Shown here: piece by piece, positions 6,882-15,500 of the stretch
How positions within the stretch are numbered: position 1 is the stretch's first letter
Layout of the letters: every line of letters begins with the position of its first letter
Source of the DNA: Verrucomicrobia bacterium UBA1727
GTDB lineage: Bacteria > Verrucomicrobiota > Kiritimatiellia > RFP12 > UBA1067
DNA length: 29,434 nucleotides
Reading direction: 5' to 3'
NCBI GenBank assembly: GCA_002315875.1
Contig: DCIL01000080.1
Coordinates: 22,354-51,787 of the forward strand
The notes under the pieces: generated by a model
Seen by the model: only the letters and a program-made list of their open reading frames with translations
Told to the model about the DNA's origin: nothing
Databases searched by the model: none
Made by a program: the position numbers and the translations under genes

Positions 6882-7954
6882 CAGGAATTCCTCCAGATTG
6901 CATCACTTTCAAGAGTAAGCGATTCATCCGCCTTGCGGGCGATTTGCGGACGAATCGTGCGACATCCGATCTGAGCGAGCGCCTTCGTGAGCTCATCGTA
7001 CCGCTCACCTTCCTCGCAAAGGCCAACGATCGCACCGCCAGAGCCGGCGAATTTCGCCGAAGCGCCTGCCGAGCGCGCGACCATGACCATGCGGCGATTC
7101 TCCTCCGAGACATTGAAGATACGGTCGCGAAGGTCGAAATTTGCATTAACGAGCTCTGGCAGCGCGGCAAGACGTCCCTCGACAATGGCATCGCGTCCCT
7201 GCTGGGCGATGTCGGCGAATTCGGACATCGCCGCAGTGACATCACGATCGTTATGCTGAAAACGCTGCAGGACCTTGCGGTGGGCGCGTCCGCTTTCCTC
7301 GGCACGACGAGGATCGTAGGCGATGTAAAGACGCGGCTGGAGCGCGGCAATATGCGCGTCGAGTCGCTCGTATGCACCATGCCCCGTCGCGTCCATGAGC
7401 CCGCGATTGAAGTCCATGAAGACAAGCCCGTTGTAAATCTGGGCAACGCGATCCTGAAGCCCGCAGGCAATGCCGAGTTCATCCCGTTCCGCGCACATCA
7501 CTATCGTCGGCTGTTCTTCGAGCGGAATATCAACGCCATAGAACTCCATCAGGGCCTTCAGCATCGCGGAACAAATCGCGCTCGAGCCCGAAAGCCCCAC
7601 GAGACGCGGAATGTTGATCTTGTATTCGGCAGTGAAGTTCGCGTCCGCAATCTCGATCGCATGCTCTTCGCAATATTCGAAGAAGAGCTTGGCCACCGCC
7701 TTGAGCATGCGGATGCCTCCGTAGTAGCCGTAAAGCCGCAGGTCGCGCACGAGCTGACGGGGAGATTCGAAGCTGGCGTCATCGACCTCGCCGGGCACGA
7801 AACGCAGGCGCGAGCTTTCGGTGAGCCGAAGGTCTACGCAGAACTCGGTAAACGAAAAAGAGATCGTCTTGCCGAAATAGCCGTCGGACGGATTGCCGAG
7901 AAAACCGGCGCGCGCGAAACTTCTCGCACGGATGACCTGCATTGATTCCTTCAT
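6881..7954 (-). CDS. GHMP sugar kinase, glucuronokinase-like
   Basis: A 357-residue GHMP-family kinase. Motif 1 is ARAGFLGNPSDGYFGKTIS (14-32). Motif 2, the ATP-binding loop, is PRLVGLSGSSAICSA (116-130). Motif 3 is KFAGSGGAIVG (301-311). The segment GLQDRVAQIYNGLVFMDF (165-182) and the phrasing around motif 2 recall plant glucuronokinase, which turns D-glucuronate into glucuronate 1-phosphate. This resemblance is from memory and not tested. The gene follows a uridylyltransferase with a 4-base overlap, so a kinase-plus-nucleotidyltransferase salvage route for a UDP-sugar is a natural reading. Alternatives are kinases for heptose 7-phosphate, galactose, fucose or mevalonate-type substrates. 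ATG 7954 is the first sensible start; cdsA follows with a one-base overlap. Confidence 0.78.
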   Translation of the reverse strand: MKESMQVIRARSFARAGFLGNPSDGYFGKTISFSFTEFCVDLRLTESSRLRFVPGEVDDASFESPRQLVRDLRLYGYYGGIRMLKAVAKLFFEYCEEHAIEIADANFTAEYKINIPRLVGLSGSSAICSAMLKALMEFYGVDIPLEEQPTIVMCAERDELGIACGLQDRVAQIYNGLVFMDFNRGLMDATGHGAYERLDAHIAALQPRLYIAYDPRRAEESGRAHRKVLQRFQHNDRDVTAAMSEFADIAQQGRDAIVEGRLAALPELVNANFDLRDRIFNVSEENRRMVMVARSAGASAKFAGSGGAIVGLCEEGERYDELTKALAQIGCRTIRPQIARKADESLTLESDAIWRNS

Positions 7955-8682
7955 TCGTTAGCCCCCATCGCCACCAAGGCGTTCAGATATCCCTTGGGAT
8001 TGCCGATGTCCTGTCGATGGCCAGGATACTCGTAGGCAAGCACCGTCGCCCCATCTGCCAGCATGCGGCGTATCGCGTCCGTCAGCTGAATCTCGCCACC
8101 CTTCCCAGGTTCCTGCGTGCGCAGGTAGTCCGCAACTCGGACGTCAAGAAGGTAGCGTCCCGCGATCACAAGATTGCTCGGAGCGTCCTCGACGGACGGC
8201 TTCTCGACCATTCCGGTGATTCGTCCGTCGGCGATTTCCAAAACTCCGTATCGGGACACCCTTTCGCGCGGCACCTGTTCGCAGCCGATGACGGACACTC
8301 CCCCGTGCGCACGCGAAAAACCAAGCATCTCGGAGGACGCGTCACATCCAGCTACCAGCGCATCGCCGAGCAGAACGAGCACCTGCGAGTCGTCTGCGGA
8401 CAGCGCGAGCGCCTCGAGGCCTACGAGCACGGCATGACCGAGTCCGCGCTGCTCCTCCTGATAAACGAAGCGAATGGACTCGTCGCCCGCAAAATACTGG
8501 CGAATGAGTTCCTTGCCGCGTGAAATCACCAGCGTGATTTCGTCCACCCCGGCACGCTTCGCTTCCTCGATGATAAGCTCCAGCGCCGGTTTCGACCCGA
8601 TGGGAAGCATTTCCTTCGGCACCACTTTCGTGATTGGAAGGAATCTCGTTCCATGCCCCGCGGCTGGGATAATCGCTTTCAT
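7951..8682 (-). CDS. galU: UTP-sugar-1-phosphate uridylyltransferase (GalU-like)
   Basis: A 243-residue nucleotidyltransferase. The N-terminal AAGHGTRFLPITKVVPKEMLPI (7-28) is the GalU signature with the nucleotide-binding loop and catalytic lysine. GLGHAV (80-85), LGDALV (105-110), MVEKP (158-162), GEIQLTDAI (196-204) and PGHRQDIGNPKGYL (220-233) follow in the standard order. GalU makes UDP-glucose from glucose 1-phosphate. The protein is shorter than most GalU (about 290), with compact loops. Because the next gene is a glucuronokinase-like kinase, the natural substrate may be glucuronate 1-phosphate or another sugar 1-phosphate. I chose ATG 8682 over an adjoining TTG at 8685. No ribosome site is seen; the -10 box ends 11 bases before the ATG. 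Confidence 0.88.
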   Translation of the reverse strand: MKAIIPAAGHGTRFLPITKVVPKEMLPIGSKPALELIIEEAKRAGVDEITLVISRGKELIRQYFAGDESIRFVYQEEQRGLGHAVLVGLEALALSADDSQVLVLLGDALVAGCDASSEMLGFSRAHGGVSVIGCEQVPRERVSRYGVLEIADGRITGMVEKPSVEDAPSNLVIAGRYLLDVRVADYLRTQEPGKGGEIQLTDAIRRMLADGATVLAYEYPGHRQDIGNPKGYLNALVAMGANE

Positions 8683-8693
8683 CAATATGCCGT

Positions 8694-8702
8694 ATTATAC
8701 CA
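8694..8702 (-). promoter_or_regulatory. galU operon promoter (extended -10)
   Basis: Minus strand TGGTATAAT: a perfect -10 hexamer (8699-8694) with the TGn extension. No convincing -35 is visible at 16-18 bases, which fits an extended -10 promoter. It sits in the short gap between the 3' end of the glycosidase gene and galU, with its upstream part inside the glycosidase gene. Only 11 bases separate it from the ATG, predicting a leader of about 4-5 bases and no Shine-Dalgarno. Confidence 0.6.
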
Positions 8703-8707
8703 AAACT

Positions 8708-11700
8708 TCAATTCGACAAGCCAGCACGGCGATTGTACATGGAAGCGCCGACTTCGCGGATCGCCTTGCGCATGATCGGATAGGGAGTATCGCAGATATC
8801 GGTGAAGCCGACCTGCAGATACTCCCCGTCGAAGCGACCGGTAGTCGCCTGATCGGAGAACTGGTGCCAGTGGACGCCGACCATCTGCGGATTGTCAAGG
8901 GCTGACTCGACATAATGCTTCATCGCCGCCGCACGGTCGTTCTGATCCTTCGCAACGCAAACGCCGGTGCCGAACGGACCGCGATCGGTCGCGCCGAAAT
9001 GGAACTCGCCGACCATCACCGGCGCGTCAAGCTTCTGCGGAAGCCGCCACTTGGAGATGTCGCGGCTGTAGATGTTGTACGAGACGACATCGCAATACTT
9101 CGCGCAGGAGCCGATCACCCACGGGGGACACCATCCGGCGAAGCGGCAACCGAGATAGAGGAGCTTAGAATCAAACTCCTTGACCGCCTCGCGCGTCCGC
9201 TTGAAATACTCCTCGACAATTACGAGCGTGAACGCCGCGAGATCGTCCTTGGCCGCCGCGCCCGGAACCTTCACCGAATGGAGAAGATCATCCCAGTTGG
9301 CGTAATCCGCCTTCCAAGCCGCATTGAGCGCGGCAATCTCGCCGTACTTGCCGCGGAAATAACCGACGGCCGCCGCCTTTGCCGCCTGCGTAGCCGGCGA
9401 CATCAGCGTCCACTGCGCGAGCGACCACGGCTGCGAGCCCCACTCGATCTCGTTGTCCACGAAGAAGCCGATGCACCACTTGTCGTGCGCCTCCTGTCCG
9501 TGCTCGGCGAGCGCGGTGATGGTGGCGGACTTGAACGACGGATCCCACGGATCGCGGAACTTGCCCCACGTTCCCCAGCTGCCCTCGATCACCTTGCTGT
9601 TCTTGATCTCCACGCGCTCGGCGTAAGGAGTGCGGTCCTGAAGACAGATCTTGAGGTCGGACGAGTTGGCGATCGTATTCATACCCCAGGAACGGATGCG
9701 CCGATGGCAGATGTCGGAGAACTTCTCGTAATAATCCTCTCCGTACTTGCGGAAGAGATTGGCGCTCGAGAAATCGTAGATGCGAGTTTCGCCGCGCGCA
9801 AGGAAGAACGGATAGAGCAAATCGTCGTGCGTGGTCCAAAACTTCTTGAGCGAAAGGTCTTCAAAGAGACAGTCGCGGTCGGGACACTTGAAGCCGATGC
9901 GCGGCGTGGTGTTGTCGCCGTTGATCGGAGTCATCGCGGACGACGCGCTCACGCGCACCGGACCGAAGCTCCAGAAGAGACACCCTTCTGGGTCCACCAG
10001 CCACCAGCGGCCCTTCTCGTCCTTATGGGTGCGGAAGCGTCCCGTCGCCTCCAGCTTGGGACCCTTCGCCCACCCACCGTACTGATTGCGGTCTTCCGGG
10101 CCGGGATTCGCCTTGAGATCCTCCGCTTCCACCGCGGCCGCCGCCTTGAGCTGGGCATCGTCGTATGTCTTGCCCGGCCACTCGCGGTACTTGAACTGTC
10201 CGTACTTGTCGATGCAAGGCAGGAACTTCTCGGTCGGCATCGACATCCACGCCTCGTTGGTGTGCGCACCGGGGAACGCCTTCATTCCGCTATTGAACTG
10301 TCCGGGACGATAGAAGCGGTCCACGATCTCGGACGGTTTCAGCTTGCGATAGTCGAAGGCGAGCGGCACCGCGGAACGGCGCGCGATCATGATCGGCGAA
10401 TCCCACATCGGCACCGCCTTCGTGTCCGGAAGCTCGAAGACCCGTCCGGTGATCATGTCCGTCCAGGCCGCGACGCAAGTCCATTTGTCGACCTTGTATT
10501 TAGTCCCGAAAAGTTTCTCAAGGTCGACGGACTCGAACTTGAGGTCGCTGGACGGCATGCGATCGGAGAACCAGAAGAACTCGATCGTCTGACCGAAGCG
10601 CATGAACCTCGCACGGCTCACCGCACGCCCGTTCCACGGACGCGTCTCGATATCGAGCGGCTTCGCATCGTCATCGAGCAGGTTGAAGACATGACGCATC
10701 GCGAAATAGGCGGGACGACGATAGACGAACTCCTTGAGCAGATTCGAACGGATGAGCCCAAAGCTCTGGAGCATGAAGGTGTACTTGAGGTCCGTCATCG
10801 TGAAAACATTCGAGGGAATCGCCCGCACCGCATCGCCGATGGCACGTCTGAGATTCCATTTCGCCTGCGAATACTCCGTCCATTCCACGTTGGCGAGCGC
10901 GTGGGCGTACTCGAGCTGAGCGGGACACCCCACCTCGCCCTGAATGATGTCGAACTTGCCGGAATAGCTCTTGACGAGGCGGCGGAGCGGCATGCCCATC
11001 TGCCAGTCGAACTGTCCCTTGACACAGAAGTCGGAAATGTCGGAGTCCGGATTGTACGCGTACGGATGGTAGATGAAGTAGCTGGCGAGGTCAAGCGCAT
11101 TCTCTTTCTTCAGCCTTTCCAGTACGACCGCATAATCGCTCTTGGACATATCTGGATTCATCGCGATCGCGGTGCAGAGAATCGTCGCCTTCGGCTGAAC
11201 CTCGCGAATCACCTTGGCCGTGCGGTAGAACATCTCCGCATATTCCTGCGCCTGTCCGAACGGCTCGTTCCAAATCTCCCACTCCTCGACCACATCCTTG
11301 TAGCGCTCGACTAAAAGTTTCGTATACTTGAGCCACGCCGCAAAGCCCTCGGGATTGTCCGTAACCTGCTTGACACGCATGCCGAGACGGAAGTCGCTGC
11401 CGTAGACGGGATTGCCGTAGGAGATGCAGACCCAGGGCTTGATGCCCATCGCGGCACATTCGCGGAGGTGCGGATCGAGCCAGGTGAAGTCATACTTCCC
11501 CTTCTCCTGTTCGGTCTTCGCCCACCCGGAGAAGAAACGCGCACGTTTGACACCGAGCCCCGGCAAAAGCGCCTTAAAGGAATCCCAATCGGCGTAATCG
11601 CGATCCATGGTCTCACAGCCGATGGACCACTTGGAGCCGGCGATATCCTTCGAATCGCGCACCGCGAGCGTACCGATCTGCTTGAGTCCGGGATCGAGGC

Positions 11701-11887
11701 GATTGAGCTTCGCCCAGGTCACGCACTTCTTCTCCTTTTGCAGAATATTCGTCAGCGAGTTCTTCGCCTTATGGTCATCCCACGCATCCCAGGACTTGAT
11801 CTTATCCGCATCCTTGAATGCTACGATCTTCGCCTGCGCGACCAATGCCACGCAGGCAACGAGCACTGCAGTAAATCCATTCTTCAT
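8708..11887 (-). CDS. Secreted glycoside hydrolase with two catalytic-type domains (clan-A type + GH50/agarase-like)
   Basis: A 1059-residue secreted protein. The signal peptide is about 1-19 (MKNGFTAVLVACVALVAQA). Residues about 85-400 form a (beta/alpha)8-type glycosidase resembling GH39/GH5: WEIWNEPFG gives the acid/base pair Asn207-Glu208, and IIQGEVG gives a candidate nucleophile Glu318. A second module, about 615-1050, opens with GRWWLVDPEGCLFWSFGP and carries FVDNEIEWG (Glu813), GEFHFGATDRGPFGTG (Glu961) and VHWHQFSD, wording I associate with GH50 beta-agarase-like enzymes. Both domains keep plausible catalytic acids, so this may be a bifunctional enzyme. Substrates are not decidable here. 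ATG 11887 has AAAGGA 9 bases upstream; open sequence further upstream overlaps the TerB gene and looks non-coding in this frame. It lies 17 bases after that gene. Confidence 0.85.
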   Translation of the reverse strand: MKNGFTAVLVACVALVAQAKIVAFKDADKIKSWDAWDDHKAKNSLTNILQKEKKCVTWAKLNRLDPGLKQIGTLAVRDSKDIAGSKWSIGCETMDRDYADWDSFKALLPGLGVKRARFFSGWAKTEQEKGKYDFTWLDPHLRECAAMGIKPWVCISYGNPVYGSDFRLGMRVKQVTDNPEGFAAWLKYTKLLVERYKDVVEEWEIWNEPFGQAQEYAEMFYRTAKVIREVQPKATILCTAIAMNPDMSKSDYAVVLERLKKENALDLASYFIYHPYAYNPDSDISDFCVKGQFDWQMGMPLRRLVKSYSGKFDIIQGEVGCPAQLEYAHALANVEWTEYSQAKWNLRRAIGDAVRAIPSNVFTMTDLKYTFMLQSFGLIRSNLLKEFVYRRPAYFAMRHVFNLLDDDAKPLDIETRPWNGRAVSRARFMRFGQTIEFFWFSDRMPSSDLKFESVDLEKLFGTKYKVDKWTCVAAWTDMITGRVFELPDTKAVPMWDSPIMIARRSAVPLAFDYRKLKPSEIVDRFYRPGQFNSGMKAFPGAHTNEAWMSMPTEKFLPCIDKYGQFKYREWPGKTYDDAQLKAAAAVEAEDLKANPGPEDRNQYGGWAKGPKLEATGRFRTHKDEKGRWWLVDPEGCLFWSFGPVRVSASSAMTPINGDNTTPRIGFKCPDRDCLFEDLSLKKFWTTHDDLLYPFFLARGETRIYDFSSANLFRKYGEDYYEKFSDICHRRIRSWGMNTIANSSDLKICLQDRTPYAERVEIKNSKVIEGSWGTWGKFRDPWDPSFKSATITALAEHGQEAHDKWCIGFFVDNEIEWGSQPWSLAQWTLMSPATQAAKAAAVGYFRGKYGEIAALNAAWKADYANWDDLLHSVKVPGAAAKDDLAAFTLVIVEEYFKRTREAVKEFDSKLLYLGCRFAGWCPPWVIGSCAKYCDVVSYNIYSRDISKWRLPQKLDAPVMVGEFHFGATDRGPFGTGVCVAKDQNDRAAAMKHYVESALDNPQMVGVHWHQFSDQATTGRFDGEYLQVGFTDICDTPYPIMRKAIREVGASMYNRRAGLSN

Positions 11888-11904
11888 AGTCGTTGTCCTT
11901 TCTT

Positions 11905-12453
11905 TCAACCGGCGAGCGCGGCAAGGGATTCGGGAACACCCGCGCCGATCAGTTCGGCCTTGCTGCAGCGCGGCTTCTTGCCGTTCTTGTAGGCCTCGTA
12001 GGATCCCTCGGGAAGTCCCAAATACATCGCAATGTCCTTGAGAAGCTTGTCCTCGGACTCGTCCAGGCGTCCGTCCGCGCCGGCGATGGTCCAGAGCAGA
12101 TAATAAAGGTACTCGCAGGCGACGAAGTTTCCATACGCCATAAAACGCTTGGCGTGGTCGCGCGCTTCGAGTCCGTCGCGGCGGGCGGAGACGAACCTGC
12201 CGATGCAAAGCGCCTTCTCGGAATCCGAGAGCTTCATGTTATTGAAGATGCGATAAGCAAGATCCGCCTCGTCATTGGTGACGCATCCGTCAGCCATCGC
12301 GATACGCGCCATGAGTCCTGAAAGTCCCATCAGGAAGTAATTCTTCATCACCTTGTCCTCGGCAACACCGCAAGCGCGGTTTTTCAGCATTTGAATCGAC
12401 AGCACAAGCACCATTGCGACGGCTACGAGACAGATAATCATTACGAGGTTCAT
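11905..12453 (-). CDS. TerB-like membrane-anchored protein
   Basis: A 182-residue protein with one N-terminal membrane segment (about 2-20). A helical domain at about 43-150 has the two related EF-hand-like helix pairs of the TerB / DjlA-N family: MARIAMADGCVTNDEADLA (48-66) and LLWTIAGADGRLDESEDKL (118-136), each with D-G-x-[VL]-x-x-x-E. TerB-like domains occur in tellurite resistance, DnaJ-like and envelope-sensing proteins and may bind metal; the exact role is unknown. ATG 12453 has TAGGAG about 7 bases upstream. A promoter box lies 45 bases before the start, giving an ordinary leader of roughly 38 bases. The glycosidase gene follows after 17 bases, so the two are probably co-transcribed. 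Confidence 0.75.
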   Translation of the reverse strand: MNLVMIICLVAVAMVLVLSIQMLKNRACGVAEDKVMKNYFLMGLSGLMARIAMADGCVTNDEADLAYRIFNNMKLSDSEKALCIGRFVSARRDGLEARDHAKRFMAYGNFVACEYLYYLLWTIAGADGRLDESEDKLLKDIAMYLGLPEGSYEAYKNGKKPRCSKAELIGAGVPESLAALAG

Positions 12454-12498
12454 TTCGGGCTCCTAATATTTTATGTTTCCATTTACAAGTTTTCACGT

Positions 12499-12507
12499 AT
12501 TATATCA
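12499..12507 (-). promoter_or_regulatory. Promoter of the TerB-like / glycosidase operon
   Basis: Minus strand TGATATAAT with a perfect -10 hexamer (12504-12499). Sixteen bases around it (TTTGATATAATACGTG) match the kdsA promoter at 15 of 16 positions. No clear -35 is seen. It is divergent from the LamG-giant promoter, about 41 bases away, so the two could interfere or share a regulator. Confidence 0.6.
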
Positions 12508-12544
12508 AATCCTCATCCATGAGTGGTGATTTTAAACACGGCAT

Positions 12545-12573
12545 TTGATGTGCCTTGTGATTTATGGTATGAT
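12545..12573 (+). promoter_or_regulatory. Promoter of the LamG/GH5-like giant (predicted leaderless)
   Basis: A -35 TTGATG (12545-12550), a 17-base spacer and a -10 TATGAT (12568-12573) preceded by TGG. The ATG at 12581 follows after 7 bases (TCGCGGT), exactly where transcription should begin. No Shine-Dalgarno is present, so a leaderless mRNA is predicted. Confidence 0.65.
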
Positions 12574-12580
12574 TCGCGGT

Positions 12581-15500
12581 ATGAATTTCAGACGATTAGC
12601 TCTGTTGTGGATGGCCGCTTCATCGGCCATCATCAGCACGGCATCCACCCTTTCCTGGACAGGGCCGACATCGGGCGGGGACTGGAATTCGTCCGCCAAC
12701 TGGAGCTCAAGCGACGGCAAGTACGTCTTCACCGCCGAGAACGACTACGATTTCTCGTCCCTCGCCAATGGGGCGGTAATCGTCAACAACATCACGAGCA
12801 CCGTGCGCATCCGCTCACTCGTCCTGCCCTCGACCCATAACGCGACCTGGACGTTCACCGGCAGTGCGAACCTGCGCCTCACCACGAAGCTGATGCCGCT
12901 TAATGTGCCGTCCGGTTCGACCCTCAACCTGGAACTGGGCGCGAGCAATCCGTGGAGCAACCTTGCCGAAAACAGCTACGCGCTCTCGGGCGGCGGCACG
13001 GTGCGCCACACGAAGCTGTGGGAGCAATGGACATATCCAAACATCAATATCGAAGAAGGCACGATCATCATCGCCGGTGCGGCCAAAGGCACCGCTCAGA
13101 CAGGTTTCAGCTACACGCACTTCAACCTCCTGAGTGATAAGGCAACACTCCGACTCGAAACCGATGCCGTCATCGCCAACATGGCGTGTCCCTCTGGCGT
13201 AAGCGCAACCCTCGACCTCAACGGCTACGCGCTGCGCCGCACCATAAAGGATCTCTCCACTGCCGACTGGAACGGACGCACGATCGGCGGCGGAACCTTC
13301 ACCGTCGAGGGTGGAATACCGATCGCGATCACCCGCGCGCCGGAATCGCCCGTCACCTACGACATCCGCAACGCTTGCCTGAACCTCGGATCCGCCACGG
13401 CACCGCTGACGACACCGAGCGGGTCCGGCATCGCTGTGGAATCCGGCGGCGCGATGAACCTCTATGCGAGCCAGACGCTATCCCATCTTTCCTCCACTTC
13501 GCCAATCGGATGCGTCAACATCGCCAGCAGCTGCACGTTGTCCGTCAACACCTCCGAACGCATCGCCTACGGCGCGCGCCTCACCGGCGGCGGCTCGCTC
13601 ATCAAGTCCGGTAGCGGCACGCTGACGCTTTCCGGCTGCAACTCCTACTCGGGCTCGACCCGCGTCAGTGGCGGAGTGCTGAAGCTCGCGAGGAAAACGA
13701 CGAAGTTCGACAACCTCTGGACCTTCGACACGACCGCGACCAACGATGTGGCCGGCGCAGTTCATCTCGGACGGAAATCAGAGTATGGCAAATACCGATT
13801 CCCCATGCCTGTGCGGATGGAAAACGGCCGCACCGGAGGATGTCTCCACTTCCCCCATCGCGATTCCGATCCCGATACCCATTATCGCATCATGACCTCG
13901 GATTCCACGGTCGCCTGCGGAACGAACTCGTTCACCATCGGCGCCTGGATACGTCCCGTGTTCACGAACATCTCCACCTCCGTACTCTTCTGCGGACCCT
14001 ATCCCGACGCCGACTCGAGTCGACGCCTCCTTCAGGTCACAGTCAGCAGCCGTCACCTGTCCCACTCCGCCGTCTCCTGGGCGCAACAGCGTATCTCTCT
14101 GCCGCGGGGACGACTCGATGACGGCAAGTGGCATCACATCTGCATCGCCCAGAGCGCCGATGAGCGCAAGACCTATGTTGACGGAGAACTCGTCGATGCC
14201 GTGGCCGGAAACTTCAACCTCGACCGCGGCAAACTTTCGATCGGCGGCATGGATCTCTGGGGCAACGACTTCGAAGGCGATATGGACGACATCTTCATCA
14301 TCTCCCGCAAGCTCAGTGACGCGGAAGTGCGCAAATTCGTAGTCGAAGGCATCGTCAATACCGATGATGACATCACGCCTAATTCGCCGCGTCCGGTCGC
14401 GCACTGGTCCTTCGACTCCGACTTCACCGATGATGTCGGCGGCATCAAGCTCGTTTCCGGTGTCGGCCGCGTAACCGGATCAACCGGAACACCGGTGATC
14501 GAGTCCGCACCTGGTGTCCGCGGCAAATGCGTAAGTTTCGCCGCGGGAAATTCCTGTCTGACGTTGGCGGACAACGAACCATTTCCCTCCGCAATGCCGA
14601 CTGGACGAGCCCCCTTCTCCGTATCCTTGCGCGCCCAACTCAAGCGCCATGACGGAATGCTCGCGCTCTTTTCCATCGGCGATCTCACACAAGCGAACCG
14701 CGGCTTCTGGGCTGGAGGTTACAGCTATCCCGCGCACAACGCCTGCGGATGCGTCTCTACGGGTTGGGACTACTTCTACCGCTTCACCGACTCGACGATG
14801 GACGGTGCAGTCAACGCGTCGGGACTTAGCGAATACGGTTGGACCCACTTCGTCGTCACCTACGACGGCTACCGCCTGCGCCATTATCGGGACGGATGCC
14901 TTCTCGCTACCAAGTACAACGACGGACTCGATATTCGCCCCCAGGATCTGTTCCTCGGCTATCTCAAGGCAAACAACTACTATTCCAAGGGTGCGATCGA
15001 TGACCTCGGAATCTACGATCGAATGCTCACCCAGGACGAAGTAATCGCGCTTACCGAAGAACTGGCGATCGGTGATGATGCAACGCGCAGCACGCTGCCG
15101 ATCGGAACGGCGATCACCATCGAAGCTGGCGGCGCGCTATCCGTAAGCGGCAGCGGACACACTGCGGGTTCGCTCAACGGTTCGGGACGCCTCTTCCTTG
15201 AAAGCGGATCGTCACTCTCGATCACCGGAGAGGTCAACTTCGCGGGCTCGCTCACCGGCGGCGGCACACTCAGCGCGGACTCGCTCTCAATTTCCGGCGA
15301 TGCTTCGTCCTTCCACGGTTCGCTCATTCTCAGTCGCTGCGAAAAGCCGCCGAAGGATCTCTCAGGTATCACCTTGCCCACTCCGCCGGCCGGCGAAAGC
15401 TGGAAGTTCAGCTGGACGAACGGAACGCTGCGACTCTACTCTGCCGCGCCCGAGCGTCCTAAAGACCCCACCACACTTAAAAACGACACGGCCTACATTT

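Noticed and set aside
8915..11314. Long open frame on the plus strand opposite the two-domain glycosidase
   Set aside because: It is Arg/Leu/Glu/His-rich with no family motifs and mirrors the codon pattern of the real minus-strand gene, which has a signal peptide and catalytic motifs.
11888..12208. A 107-residue N-terminal extension of the glycosidase in open frame
   Set aside because: It lies over the TerB-like gene, is Arg-rich and lacks homology, while a signal peptide and ribosome site start at 11887.
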